From positions 1-63,806 of IMG/VR virus record IMGVR_UViG_3300009136_000004: a DNA stretch of 63,806 nt; one strand, given 5' to 3'. Made by a program: the position numbers and the translations under genes. Every line of letters begins with the position of its first letter. Within the stretch, counting starts at the first letter, position 1. The notes below the pieces were generated by a model, which saw only the letters and a list, made by a program, of their open reading frames with translations, did no database searches and was not told the origin of the DNA. Positions 6,324-15,561 of the stretch are shown piece after piece. This DNA is from a virus.

Positions 6324-7898
6324 GTGGCAACGAACCTCGGGCTCCAGCAGTTCTCTGCGTTTGACTACTCCGCCGTGGAGAAGTTAGACCTGGAGAACTT
6401 GCCTCCGGAGCTCGAGGATTACAAGCAGGACCTCCTTCAGTTCACCGAGGAGGAGCTTCACTTCCTGCGCTGGAGAATGATGTGGAAGAGCATGGCACGA
6501 CAGAAGCAACTTCCACCGAAAGAATTTGACGAGTATGTCAAAACGATTTGGGGAGTGCGGAGTGGTAGAGGGTTCGGCAAGACTCTATGCGCTGCGAACT
6601 GGCTCGGGGGCGAGGCAGCAGAACAGCCGGGTTTATTCGCGGTTGTTGCTCCGACGCACGACGACGTTCGCTACACTTGTTTTGAAGGTCCGACAGGTCT
6701 CTACTCCGTAATCCCCTCTTGTCTTATCGCTGACACGAACAGTCAGCTCCCCTCGTGTACCTTGTGGAACGGCTCGTTCATCCGTGGCTTCGCAGGGGAT
6801 ACACCAGAGCGTCTTCGTGGTCCTCAGCATCACAAGGCATGGTGTGACGAGATAGCCTCGTGGAAGTATCCACAGGACGCGTGGGATAACCTCTGGTTCG
6901 GACTCCGCCTCGGCGAGCATCCTCAAGTCCTATGGACCGGGACGCCGAAGCCGACGCCGTTCATGCGCCGACTGAACGCTGACCCGAACAACATTACGAC
7001 CGTCGGTAGTACCTATGAGAACCGCGAGAACCTGACGAAGGTCTTCTTCCAGAACGTGGCGAAGTACGAAGGCACGAAGGTCGGGCGACAGGAACTCTGG
7101 GGTGAGATCCTTGACCCTGAAGAGGAAGGCATAGTCAAGCGCTCACAGTGGCGCATCTGGCCGAACGAGAAGCCTCTGCCGAAGTTCCAGGTCATCATCA
7201 TGTCCATTGACCCATCCTTCAGCGAGAAGCAGCACGACAAGAAGAAGCAGGAGAACGACCCGTCGGCGTGTTCAGTCTGGGGGATGTTCAGTTGGAAGAA
7301 GGAGAGCCACGTCATGCTCCTGGATTGCTGGGAGGACTGGCTTGGACTGCCTGACCTTATAAAGAAGGTGAAGCGCGAGCGTCGCTTGACGTACGGAGAT
7401 GCTGATGAACCGTTGCTCCGGCCGAAGGGAATACGAGCGGGGAACAAGCCGAAGCATCAAGGCAAGCGCATTGACATGATCCTCATTGAAGAGAAGGCGA
7501 GTGGCATCAGTCTGCGTCAGTCTCTAGCGGCGGAGGACGTACTCACTCACGGATACAATCCTGGCAACGCCGACAAGCTCCTGCGTCTACATCTGTCGTC
7601 TCCGATGTGGGCTCATGCGCGTGTCTGGTGTATTGAAGGTGACGCGAAGGACGGCAACCCGAAGACGTACATGGACGGCCTCATCACTCAGGTCTGCTCG
7701 TACATCGGAGAGGGAAGCATTGAGCGTGACGACCTCCTGGACAGTACGACACAAGCGATGCGAGTGTTCATGGATAACTACATCGGTCCGCTCACTATTA
7801 AGAAGGACCCGGTTGAAGAGAAGCGGCAAGCTGCGCGGATGGCAGCAGAGAAGGCGAAGGCAGCAGCGAAGGGAGGAGTGAATCCTTATGACGGTTGA
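6324..7898 (+). CDS. terL: Terminase large subunit (packaging ATPase and nuclease)
   Basis: I start at GTG 6324, with GGAGG five bases before it. The 524-residue protein has Walker A GRGFGKT at 81-87, Walker B AWCDEIASW at 172-180 and the coupling motif TGTP at 205-208. An RNase-H-like nuclease half follows, with Asp296 in SIDPSF, the Glu389/Glu390 pair in IEEKASG and the RDDLLDS acidic cluster at 468-474. It drives genome packaging and cuts DNA at the portal. It overlaps the next gene by 11 bases. The tail is Ala/Lys-rich. Confidence 0.95.
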   Translation: MATNLGLQQFSAFDYSAVEKLDLENLPPELEDYKQDLLQFTEEELHFLRWRMMWKSMARQKQLPPKEFDEYVKTIWGVRSGRGFGKTLCAANWLGGEAAEQPGLFAVVAPTHDDVRYTCFEGPTGLYSVIPSCLIADTNSQLPSCTLWNGSFIRGFAGDTPERLRGPQHHKAWCDEIASWKYPQDAWDNLWFGLRLGEHPQVLWTGTPKPTPFMRRLNADPNNITTVGSTYENRENLTKVFFQNVAKYEGTKVGRQELWGEILDPEEEGIVKRSQWRIWPNEKPLPKFQVIIMSIDPSFSEKQHDKKKQENDPSACSVWGMFSWKKESHVMLLDCWEDWLGLPDLIKKVKRERRLTYGDADEPLLRPKGIRAGNKPKHQGKRIDMILIEEKASGISLRQSLAAEDVLTHGYNPGNADKLLRLHLSSPMWAHARVWCIEGDAKDGNPKTYMDGLITQVCSYIGEGSIERDDLLDSTTQAMRVFMDNYIGPLTIKKDPVEEKRQAARMAAEKAKAAAKGGVNPYDG

Positions 7899-8172
7899 AC
7901 ACCTAGTCTGCCCTGAGTGCGACGATGAGATGGAGGTGGAGCTCCTTGAGTTCTGCGACCAGCATAACACCGTCCTTGATGCGCTGGTCATACAACGAGG
8001 CATGAGGGATGAAGAGCGGAACACTGTGGTTTCTACCATGCTGTTCGGCGTCGTGTCGTTCATGGGTCCTCAGGTGTTCAAGCAGCATGGGAACTGTCCA
8101 GTGTGCGTATTGGAAGGAACCCTGGAGCGAGCGTGTGACGAGGTCACCATGAAGAACAGGAAGATGAACTGA
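7888..8172 (+). CDS. Small protein with two Cys-x-x-Cys pairs, possible zinc-binding
   Basis: The 94-residue product has CPEC near residue 8 and CPVC near residue 70, plus His and Cys between them, which could form one zinc site. The middle is hydrophobic and may be a helix pair. It overlaps TerL by 11 bases and the next gene by one, so it is co-translated with the packaging genes. Function unknown. Confidence 0.7.
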   Translation: MTVEHLVCPECDDEMEVELLEFCDQHNTVLDALVIQRGMRDEERNTVVSTMLFGVVSFMGPQVFKQHGNCPVCVLEGTLERACDEVTMKNRKMN

Positions 8173-8846
8173 TGGCGAAGGCAACGAACCTCGCTCGCTT
8201 CGTACGCTCTGGCGCTCAGCGACAGTCAGCGATGCTCCGGCGTCTGCGGCAACTTCAGCAGGAGTACGTCGGTGACCTGAACCCCGAAGAGCTTGAAGTG
8301 ATCAAGCAGCATCTGGAGGGTCCGTACCAGAGCATGGACTTCGGATACAAGGGTGCGAAGTACGGCACTCCCGCACTCGGTTCGCAGATGGATGAGATCA
8401 TACGCGGAGCGCCACGAGCTGACGAACCGTTCACTACGTTCAGAGGGACCGGAGAAGACTACATGGTTCCGGATGAAGGCTATCCGATCGTGACGAGCTC
8501 CGACGTTGAACAAGCTACGACATACGGCGAAGGATGGGCTGGAATACCTGAAGGGAAGCAGGGTCTGCTCGGCGAGATTGAAGTGCCTGAGCGTTCACCG
8601 TTCCTAGCTATGCCCGACGACGAGTTCTACCAGAAGCTCACGGGTGAGATCCCTCCGTTCGGTGACGAGTCAGAGCTACTGCTACCGAGCAGCAAGCTGA
8701 AGACCCTGGAGCGATACGAACCAGAAGTTATCTACGAGCATTCCACTCGTGGACCAGACGAGAAGGCACTGAAACTGCTCATTGAGAGATACGAATATAA
8801 ACCACCATACAAGGCTCGTGGAGGACTAGTACATGGCAACGCCTGA
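8172..8846 (+). CDS. Probable mono-ADP-ribosyltransferase (R-S-E class)
   Basis: The 224-residue protein follows the order of features of the exotoxin-type ADP-ribosyltransferase fold. FRG has Arg91, the first strand residue that holds NAD. VTSSDVEQATTYG has the Ser-Ser at 109-110, followed by the usual helix. GLLGEIEVP is a core strand, and ESELLLP supplies the ExE pair Glu166/Glu168. Such enzymes move ADP-ribose from NAD to host proteins; T4 packages Alt and makes ModA and ModB for host takeover. Here the gene lies between TerL and portal and overlaps the portal start by 14 bases, so the enzyme may be a virion protein injected with DNA. Sequence similarity is motif-level only. Confidence 0.62.
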   Translation: MAKATNLARFVRSGAQRQSAMLRRLRQLQQEYVGDLNPEELEVIKQHLEGPYQSMDFGYKGAKYGTPALGSQMDEIIRGAPRADEPFTTFRGTGEDYMVPDEGYPIVTSSDVEQATTYGEGWAGIPEGKQGLLGEIEVPERSPFLAMPDDEFYQKLTGEIPPFGDESELLLPSSKLKTLERYEPEVIYEHSTRGPDEKALKLLIERYEYKPPYKARGGLVHGNA

Positions 8847-11382
8847 AGAAGTAATGGAGTTCGATGCACAACCGCAGGACGTCACGGATACTGATGACGG
8901 CGGAGCCATCGTGCAGATCGCCGAGGAAGAAGAGACTGAACAGGTCTACGAGTTCTACGATAACATCGTTGAGCAGTTCCCGGAAGAGCAACTGACGAAG
9001 CTCGCAACGAACCTGAAAGAGAGTATCGAGCGCGACAAGAAGGCTCGGGACCGCAGAGACAAAGAGTACGCCGAAGCCATCAAGCGCACTGGACTCGGTA
9101 AGGAAGCTCCAGGTGGCGCAGAGTTTACAGGTGCGAGCAGAGCAGTTCATCCGATGCTCACCGAGTCTTCGGTGGACTATTCCGCTCGCGCTATCAAGGA
9201 GCTCATGCCTCCGAACGGTCCGGTGAAGAGCTACATACCCGGCGAGAACATAACGCCTGACAGGTTCCAGAAGGCTGACCGCGTCAAGAACTATATGAAT
9301 TGGCAGTTCCTCAAGCAGATGAAGGAGTTCCGTCCTGAGCTTGAGCAACTCTTACCTCAGCTCGCCCTATCGGGTAGTCAGTACATCCGTCTGACACCGG
9401 ACTGGTCAAAGCGTAAGACACGTCCTGTTCCAATGTACGTGCCGCAGGATCAAGTCTATATACCGTATAGCGCGAGCAACTTCTACACGGCTCAACGACA
9501 GACATACGCGGAGCCAATCACGAAGGAAGAGTTTGAAGGTCGCGTGAAGGATGGCATGTACCGCGACATCACTCCGCTCGTCAACTCGCAGATGCCAGAA
9601 GAGAGCGAGGCGCAGAAGGCAACGAACAAGGTAGAAGGGAAGAGCGACAACGACTTCTACAACGAGGACGGGACGCGCATAGTATATGAGGTGAGCGTCA
9701 ACACCGACCTGGAAGATGACGGGATGTCACCGTATCTTATTAGCATCGATCAGCCGACCGACAAGATCGTATCCATCGTACGCAACTGGGAAGAGGAAGA
9801 CGAGTACCAGGAGCGGATGCAATGGATGGTTGAGTTCGGCTTCATTCCTTGGCGCGGAGCGTACTCCATTGGTCTCGGTCAGATGATCGGCTCCTTGTCG
9901 GGTGCAGCGACCGGAGCGCTCCGAGCCCTTTTAGACAGCGCTCATGTGAACAACATACCGACGGCCATCAGGCTGAAGGGTGCGAACTTCATGGGTCAAA
10001 CGAAGACGGAGATCCAGGCGACGCAGATCGCAGAGATAGATGGTGGTGTCGCCGGCGATGACATCCGGAAGCTGCTCATGCCGTTGCCGTTCAATCCTCC
10101 GTCTCCTGTGCTGTTCCAACTGCTCGGCTTCTGCGTTGACGCAGGACGCGGAGTGGTTCGTACGACGTTCGAGCAACTGAGCGACGCGAACCCGAACATG
10201 CCAGTCGGTACGACCCTCGCCATGATTGAAGAGGGAATGCAGGTGATGAGCGCCATCCATCTGCGCACGTACCACTCGATGACTATGGTCATTGAGATTC
10301 TGTACCGCATCAACAAGATGTACCTGACGGACGAAGAGGTTGCTGATGAGCTCGGCGAGTTCCTTGCGTACCGATCTGACTTTGAAGGTCCGATGGACGT
10401 CGTGCCTACTGCTGACCCACAAGTCTTCAGTGATGTGCAGCGCCTCGCGCAGCTTCAGATCGTTGCAGACAGAGCAGCCGCGTTCCCGCAACTCTACAAC
10501 CAGAGGATCGTGGAGAAGAGGCTGCTCGAGCGCAGCAAGATACCGAACGCTGAGGAGCTACTGATACCGGAAGACAAGCCGGAGAACGCGAACGCAGTCA
10601 ATGAGAACGCACAGATGGCGCTCAGGCGTCCGGTCACTGCGTTCCCTGAGCAAGAACATCTAGCTCATCTCCAGGTTCACTTGGACTTCCTGCTCAGTAA
10701 GGAGTTCGGGCAGAACATGGCGATCGCACCGATGCTGATGCCACCTATGATTGAGCATCTGAAAGAACATATGGTTCTCTGGTACGTGAACACGAACTAC
10801 GAACTGCTCATGGAAGCAACGGAGTCGGATGATCAAGGTATGGCAGAGATCATGCAGGACCAAGACCCAGAGACACGCAAGGAACTGGACAGGGTACTCG
10901 CAGCAGGTAGTCCGATGGTCATGGAGCGAAGTAGTGAGGTACTCTCTTCGCTTCCGGAGATCATACAACAGACTATCCAGGCGATGCAGCAGTTCCAGCA
11001 GAAGGCTCCGGAGATGCCGGTGGATCCGAACCAGATGGCAGAGATCCAGCGTCGGACTGAAGACGACAAGATGAAGGATGCCACCAGAAGAGAAGAACTG
11101 GCTGGCAAGAAGGAGATTGAGTTCTCCAAACTTTCCGCGGACGAGCGAGAGCAAGCAGTGTCGGCAGCGCAAGAGGAAGCAATGCAAGCTCAGAAGAGGG
11201 CTGCTCGGCTCGAAGAGCTTATGCTTACAGAGCGCGCCGAAGACGAACGCATCGCTACCAAGTTGGCATCAGACGAGCGCAGAAACACTCAGGACAACCT
11301 GACGGCGCTTCAGATAACGGCAGCGGAATTGGAAGCTGGCAACGAAACGAATCTAGAGACCGGAACGGGTATAAATCCTTGA
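8833..11382 (+). CDS. Portal protein
   Basis: The 849-residue protein has a portal-type N-terminal half with GGAEFTGASRAVHPM, YSARAIKELMPP and LSGSQYIRLTPDW. Its last 170 or so residues form a long acidic/basic coiled coil. It forms the dodecameric ring through which DNA enters and leaves, and it anchors terminase and the tail adaptors. The length fits the large portals of podoviruses rather than siphovirus types. It starts 14 bases inside the ADP-ribosyltransferase gene with a GGAGG site. Confidence 0.85.
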   Translation: MATPEEVMEFDAQPQDVTDTDDGGAIVQIAEEEETEQVYEFYDNIVEQFPEEQLTKLATNLKESIERDKKARDRRDKEYAEAIKRTGLGKEAPGGAEFTGASRAVHPMLTESSVDYSARAIKELMPPNGPVKSYIPGENITPDRFQKADRVKNYMNWQFLKQMKEFRPELEQLLPQLALSGSQYIRLTPDWSKRKTRPVPMYVPQDQVYIPYSASNFYTAQRQTYAEPITKEEFEGRVKDGMYRDITPLVNSQMPEESEAQKATNKVEGKSDNDFYNEDGTRIVYEVSVNTDLEDDGMSPYLISIDQPTDKIVSIVRNWEEEDEYQERMQWMVEFGFIPWRGAYSIGLGQMIGSLSGAATGALRALLDSAHVNNIPTAIRLKGANFMGQTKTEIQATQIAEIDGGVAGDDIRKLLMPLPFNPPSPVLFQLLGFCVDAGRGVVRTTFEQLSDANPNMPVGTTLAMIEEGMQVMSAIHLRTYHSMTMVIEILYRINKMYLTDEEVADELGEFLAYRSDFEGPMDVVPTADPQVFSDVQRLAQLQIVADRAAAFPQLYNQRIVEKRLLERSKIPNAEELLIPEDKPENANAVNENAQMALRRPVTAFPEQEHLAHLQVHLDFLLSKEFGQNMAIAPMLMPPMIEHLKEHMVLWYVNTNYELLMEATESDDQGMAEIMQDQDPETRKELDRVLAAGSPMVMERSSEVLSSLPEIIQQTIQAMQQFQQKAPEMPVDPNQMAEIQRRTEDDKMKDATRREELAGKKEIEFSKLSADEREQAVSAAQEEAMQAQKRAARLEELMLTERAEDERIATKLASDERRNTQDNLTALQITAAELEAGNETNLETGTGINP

Positions 11383-11459
11383 GGATCAAACATCACTCCC
11401 TCGGCACTACTAGGTCATCGAATCAAGTCAGTATTTTTGAAGGCAATTAGGAGAAGAAA

Positions 11460-11624
11460 ATGAGTTATGTCAGACAGCACTATAACCTCGCCACGACAGG
11501 CAAGCTCGGCCAGAAAGCGTCTGGCAAAGCTGCGCAGTCAAGCGCGAAAAAGCCATCTCATTCCGGTGGATCCATGAAGAAGAGTGGGTCGTACGGATCA
11601 CACGGATCGCAGCGAAAAGGCTGA
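11460..11624 (+). CDS. Small Gly/Ser/Lys-rich protein of 54 residues
   Basis: The ORF begins at ATG 11460 directly after AGGAGAAG and is isolated from its neighbours by short gaps. The sequence is low-complexity, with Lys, Gly, Ser and His, and no recognisable fold. A strong ribosome site and a place in the capsid operon suggest a small virion-associated or DNA-binding peptide. The 77 bases before it hold nothing I can identify. Confidence 0.6.
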   Translation: MSYVRQHYNLATTGKLGQKASGKAAQSSAKKPSHSGGSMKKSGSYGSHGSQRKG

Positions 11625-11651
11625 TTGCCCTCGCGCGTATAAAGGTGTAGG

Positions 11652-11849
11652 ATGCAGATTGAACTAGAACTCTACCTGAGAAAGCTCAAGGATATGCAGA
11701 CCGAGTATGCCGATGCTTCACTCCGACAACCGAACGAGAAGACTGCGTTTGGATACGGACAAGTATCGGGGCAGTATCAAGGTCTGTTACTCGCCGAGCA
11801 GTTGTTGAACAACGTGATTGAGGAAGTAGCAAATGACGCAGACAAGTAA
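11652..11849 (+). CDS. Small conserved virion-operon protein, 65 residues
   Basis: The product is mostly helical, with heptad-like leucines (LELYLRKLKDMQ and YQGLLLAEQLLNNVIEE). It lies immediately before the GroES-like gene, which starts inside its last 17 bases. Small helical proteins at this site often serve head assembly, but no specific family is recognised. Confidence 0.65.
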   Translation: MQIELELYLRKLKDMQTEYADASLRQPNEKTAFGYGQVSGQYQGLLLAEQLLNNVIEEVANDADK

Positions 11850-12303
11850 ACTTTCGCTGGCTGATGCTGGTGCAGAACAGCGTACGAAGGCTCCAAGCCT
11901 TGCGTATGAATCTATCGATCAAGCCTTTCCAGAGGTTGATCCAGGCCTCAAGCCGTTCGGGAGTCGGATACTGGTACAAATCCGAACACCGATGAAAGTG
12001 ACACGAGGCGGGATTATCGTTCCAGAAGAATCCCGTGATACTGAGATGTGGAACACTCAGATATCTAAAGTCATCTCGCTAGGACCAGTCGCGTATCGCG
12101 ATCGAGATACCCTTGAACTCTGGCCGGAGGGCGAGTGGGTCAAACCCGGAGCTTTCGTGCGATGCCCTAAGTATGGCGGCGATCGCTGGGAAGTTCCGGT
12201 TCCCAACTCGCAAGACGCAGCACTATTCGTTCTCTTCAACGACATGGAATTGAATGGTGAAATTACCGGCGACCCGTTGGACATGGTTGCCTTTTTGAAG
12301 TAA
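11833..12303 (+). CDS. GroES/Cpn10-like co-chaperonin
   Basis: The 156-residue protein contains the Cpn10 barrel pattern: KPFGSRILVQI at 40-50, followed by the mobile-loop region around TRGGIIVPEES (58-67), then the ISKVISLGP strand and a closing VKPGAFVRC. About 35 residues precede the domain and the roof loop is enlarged, as in T4 gp31. It would cap host GroEL so that the capsid protein can fold. The gene lies two genes before the putative scaffold and 2.3 kb before the major capsid gene, which fits that job. Confidence 0.75.
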   Translation: MTQTSKLSLADAGAEQRTKAPSLAYESIDQAFPEVDPGLKPFGSRILVQIRTPMKVTRGGIIVPEESRDTEMWNTQISKVISLGPVAYRDRDTLELWPEGEWVKPGAFVRCPKYGGDRWEVPVPNSQDAALFVLFNDMELNGEITGDPLDMVAFLK

Positions 12304-12327
12304 CAGTAGACTGAAGGAGTCTAGAAA

Positions 12328-13326
12328 ATGTCAACAGAAGAAAAAGACGACGACCTGGTCATGGTCGGCGATGGAGTCGAAGAGGGCGAACAGCAAGTTG
12401 CTTCGCCTACAGACGACGATGAGAACCTGGATGCACTGGATGACGGTGATGATGGAGCGGGTGGTGACGACACTCGAGTTGGTGGTGGTGAGCAGGTTGA
12501 CGATGACCGTACTGAAGCTCGTAAGACAGAGCGCAAGACGCGTCGTCAACGGCAGAAGGATGCAAGGGATCGTGATCAGCGCGAGCTAGGCTTCCTTCGT
12601 ACTCGCAACGAACAGCTTGAGAAGAATTACTCCGACCTCAATCGGCGGGTGACTGCCAATGAAACATCACAGATTGACGGGCGCATCAACCAGTTGGACA
12701 ACGCGATACGAAGCGCGGACGATGTCTACGCGAAGGCTATCAGCGCCGGAGAGGGAGATGATGCAGCAGAAGCTCAGCGCATCCGTGATTCCTTGAAGGA
12801 ACAGCGTGATGGACTGCGAGCATACAAGGAACAAGGCGGCTCAGCTCCACCAGAGCAGCAAGGTCCTGACCCCGTTCTCGTTGAGCATGTGCGTACATGG
12901 CACGAGCGAAACAACTGGTTTGACTTCGGTCGTCGTGATGAGGACTCTGCAATCGTTGGAGCTATTGACGATATGATGGTCCGAGACGGCTGGGATCCGC
13001 GGACACCTGAGTACTATGATGAGTTGGACAATCGCGTTGCGCGTCGTCTGCCTCATCTAGCCCAGAAGGGTGGAAGAGGGAATGGTGCTGGCGATGACCA
13101 TGATGATGATCGTGGTGATGATAGAGGAAGTCAGCGAACTGCAAGAGGACCTAAGTTCCGCGTCGGTGGAAGAGAGCGTCCTCTGAAGAGTAATGAGGTC
13201 CACATTAGCCGCGAGCGCCGCGAGGCGATGGAAGAGGCAGGAGTGTGGGATGATCCGGTACTGCGTAAGAACTACCTGAAGAGATACGCAGATTGGGACC
13301 GCGAACACGCAAACGAAAATGCGTAG
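12328..13326 (+). CDS. Putative capsid scaffolding protein
   Basis: The 332-residue protein is very acidic for 60 residues, then has a basic RKTERKTRRQRQKDARDRDQ-type patch, a long coiled coil, and a basic C-terminal region ending in a helix. This charge pattern, and the position just upstream of the capsid genes, matches podovirus scaffolds that line the prohead and leave before DNA entry. No sequence family is certain. A strong ribosome site (AAGGAGTC) precedes the ATG. Confidence 0.65.
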   Translation: MSTEEKDDDLVMVGDGVEEGEQQVASPTDDDENLDALDDGDDGAGGDDTRVGGGEQVDDDRTEARKTERKTRRQRQKDARDRDQRELGFLRTRNEQLEKNYSDLNRRVTANETSQIDGRINQLDNAIRSADDVYAKAISAGEGDDAAEAQRIRDSLKEQRDGLRAYKEQGGSAPPEQQGPDPVLVEHVRTWHERNNWFDFGRRDEDSAIVGAIDDMMVRDGWDPRTPEYYDELDNRVARRLPHLAQKGGRGNGAGDDHDDDRGDDRGSQRTARGPKFRVGGRERPLKSNEVHISRERREAMEEAGVWDDPVLRKNYLKRYADWDREHANENA

Positions 13327-13353
13327 CAACTCACTGAATGAGAGGGTGTAACA

Positions 13354-13956
13354 ATGGTTGACAAGAAAGTAGGTAAGACGAGCGCGAGACGGAAGAAAGC
13401 TCCGAGTAAAGCACGGAAGAATAGGGCGGACAGTAATCGTATGTCTGCCAATCAAGAGCGAGTGCTGTCAGACGACGAGCGGTTGGACGAGTTTCGCAAA
13501 TCATTTTTCCAGTCAGTATTACCCGACTTACCACCAATCGAAGGGTATCATGTCTGCTGGCTCACAACTACGAATCCCAGAGATTCTATAGCAGGTCGAG
13601 TGCGTCTAGGTTACTCGCCAATCAAATCGGATGACATTCCCGGGTGGGAACATGCGACTATGAAAGGCGGCGAGTACGTTGGATGTATCGGGGTGAACGA
13701 GATGATCGCATTCAAGCTTCCGATGCATCTCTACGAAGCCTATATGCGTGAAGCGCATCACACTCAACCTCTGTACGAAGAACAGAAGCTCAGCTCTGTC
13801 ATTGACGTTATCCGAGAGGAAGCGGCAGCGGCAGCGAAGAGTGGAGCTCGCGGGATTAAGTTTGAGCTAGAGGAAGGCATGGCTGAACTGGGACAGGACC
13901 TAGATCCTGGCTCTTTCGCCGAGAACCTCGGTGAAGTGGAGAACCAGGAATACTAG
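13354..13956 (+). CDS. Hypothetical head-region protein with basic N-terminus
   Basis: The 200-residue product starts with a 30-residue Lys/Arg tail. A compact alpha/beta-looking domain follows (YHVCWLTTTNPRDSIAGRVR, then GGEYVGCIGVNEM), then an acidic helical end. It lies between the scaffold and a structural gene and is likely a head accessory protein. The CWLTTTNPRDS segment looks well conserved, but I cannot name a family. Confidence 0.65.
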   Translation: MVDKKVGKTSARRKKAPSKARKNRADSNRMSANQERVLSDDERLDEFRKSFFQSVLPDLPPIEGYHVCWLTTTNPRDSIAGRVRLGYSPIKSDDIPGWEHATMKGGEYVGCIGVNEMIAFKLPMHLYEAYMREAHHTQPLYEEQKLSSVIDVIREEAAAAAKSGARGIKFELEEGMAELGQDLDPGSFAENLGEVENQEY

Positions 13957-13984
13957 GAATGAGTATTTCTGATAGGAGTTTTTC

Positions 13985-14551
13985 ATGTCACAATTAGCTG
14001 CTCCGTTCGGACTGCGACCTTCGTATTCGCCCTCTGGGTGTATACGTCCGGGTCCGCTCGTGGGGATCGCTTCAGGTGCTGCGTTTGATATCTTTCAAAA
14101 CAGTCCTGTCGCGCTCGATACGAACGGTAACTTGGTACTCCCTGCTCCTGGCGCTCGTGCCATCGGTACTTTCCAAGGCGTCGAGTATGACGATCTTGAA
14201 AGCCGTTTTCGAGTCGCTAACAGGTGGGTAGCAAACACCCTCGCAACGAACATTCGCGCGTACTACATCGCGGCACAGGATACCGTTGTCTATGAGATTC
14301 AAGCGAACGCAACACTGACGGCTGCTGCCATCGGTGATCAGTTCGACTGGACCGCAATCACAGGCAACGCGACGACTGGGCTGTCGAGTGTCGCACTCAA
14401 CGTCGCTTCCGCGGCTGGTCCTGGCGGCAACGCTGGTCTGAGAGTGGTCGGGTTGAACCCCGGTCCCGATAATGAGTGGGGCGATCCGTTCCCAGTTGTT
14501 CTCGTTCAAATCTCTGAGCATCAGTTCGTCGCTGATCGCGTCGCAATCTAA
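13985..14551 (+). CDS. Probable capsid decoration or minor head protein
   Basis: The 188-residue protein is beta-rich, with many small residues and few charges. It opens with AAPFGLRPSYSPSG, a start common in phage structural proteins encoded just ahead of the capsid gene. It ends 12 bases before the major capsid start, with an AGGAGG site between. A decoration or cement protein is the best guess; the fold is not identified. Confidence 0.6.
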   Translation: MSQLAAPFGLRPSYSPSGCIRPGPLVGIASGAAFDIFQNSPVALDTNGNLVLPAPGARAIGTFQGVEYDDLESRFRVANRWVANTLATNIRAYYIAAQDTVVYEIQANATLTAAAIGDQFDWTAITGNATTGLSSVALNVASAAGPGGNAGLRVVGLNPGPDNEWGDPFPVVLVQISEHQFVADRVAI

Positions 14552-14563
14552 GGAGGATAAGTT

Positions 14564-15478
14564 ATGGCTGTCCCAATGAGGTCAACGGACTTTCGGTCCG
14601 TCGTAGAGCCTATCCTTAACGAAGTTTTCGATGGGATCTACAACCAACGTGCTGACGAATGGAAGGGATGTTTCAACGAACGTCCTGGCATCGCTCGGTC
14701 TTACCATGAAGAGCCGGTCCTCTATGGATTCGGTGCTGCGCCGGAGTTGCCTGATGGCCTCCCGGTCACGTACCAGTCCGGTGGAGTACTCTTCATTCAG
14801 CGTTACGTCTATCGCGTATACGGTCTCGCCTTCGCCCTGACGAAAGTCTTGGTAGAGGACGGCGATCATATCAAGATCGGCACGATCTACGCTGAGCATC
14901 TCGCTCAGTCCATGATCGAAACGAAAGAGACGCTTTGCGCCAACATCTTCAATCGTGCCTTTAATGGTGCGTTCCCTGGAGGTGACGGTGTGTCTCTCAA
15001 CAACGCTGCTCATCCGATTGCTAACGGTACGTTCAGCAATTTGCTCACGACTGCTGCTGCTCTTTCGCAGACGTCACTTGAGCAGATGCTGATTCAGATC
15101 CGCAACGCAGTCGATAACAACGGCAAGCGTATCCGTCTCACGCCGAAGAAGATTGTTGCAGGTCCATCGCAGATCTTCCAGGCGGAGGTACTGCTGAAGA
15201 GCGTACTTCGAGCCGGTACTGCCAACAACGACATCAACCCGATCAAGTCCATGGGTCTGTTGAGCGACGGGCAAGCAAGTCTTTCCCGCATCACCTCGAC
15301 GACTGCATGGTGGGTCGGTACGGATGCTCCGCGTGGTTTGCAGTTGCTCACACGTCGCAAGATGGAGAAGTCAATGGAAGGCGACTTCGAAACTGACTCC
15401 ATGCGTTACAAGTCGACTGAGCGCTACATCCCGGGTTGGACGGATCCTCGTGGTGTCTACGGTACACCGGGTCTCTAA
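14564..15478 (+). CDS. Major capsid protein
   Basis: The 304-residue protein lies after the scaffold and decoration genes, has a strong AGGAGG site and is followed by a perfect intrinsic terminator, the usual mark of the most abundant virion gene. The sequence has a helical spine-like region (LAQSMIETKETLCANIFNRAF), a central beta/alpha domain (KKIVAGPSQIFQAEVLL) and a terminal segment (TDSMRYKSTERY) resembling HK97-fold capsids of this size. The family call rests mainly on context. Confidence 0.75.
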   Translation: MAVPMRSTDFRSVVEPILNEVFDGIYNQRADEWKGCFNERPGIARSYHEEPVLYGFGAAPELPDGLPVTYQSGGVLFIQRYVYRVYGLAFALTKVLVEDGDHIKIGTIYAEHLAQSMIETKETLCANIFNRAFNGAFPGGDGVSLNNAAHPIANGTFSNLLTTAAALSQTSLEQMLIQIRNAVDNNGKRIRLTPKKIVAGPSQIFQAEVLLKSVLRAGTANNDINPIKSMGLLSDGQASLSRITSTTAWWVGTDAPRGLQLLTRRKMEKSMEGDFETDSMRYKSTERYIPGWTDPRGVYGTPGL

Positions 15479-15491
15479 GACCGGCAAGACG

Positions 15492-15525
15492 GAGGAGGGA
15501 GCAGCGACTCCCTCCTCTACTTTTA
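15492..15525 (+). terminator. Intrinsic terminator after the major capsid gene
   Basis: A perfect 10-bp stem, GAGGAGGGAG (15492-15501) with CTCCCTCCTC (15508-15517), closes a 6-base loop and is followed by TACTTTT. It would reduce read-through into the downstream structural genes and so favour capsid expression. Confidence 0.85.
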
Positions 15526-15561
15526 ACTGAAGGACAGCGATCCTTCAACTAGGAGAACAAC

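Noticed and set aside
7888-8172. HNH-type nuclease next to the terminase
   Set aside because: The protein has two Cys-x-x-Cys pairs but no His-Asn-His arrangement.
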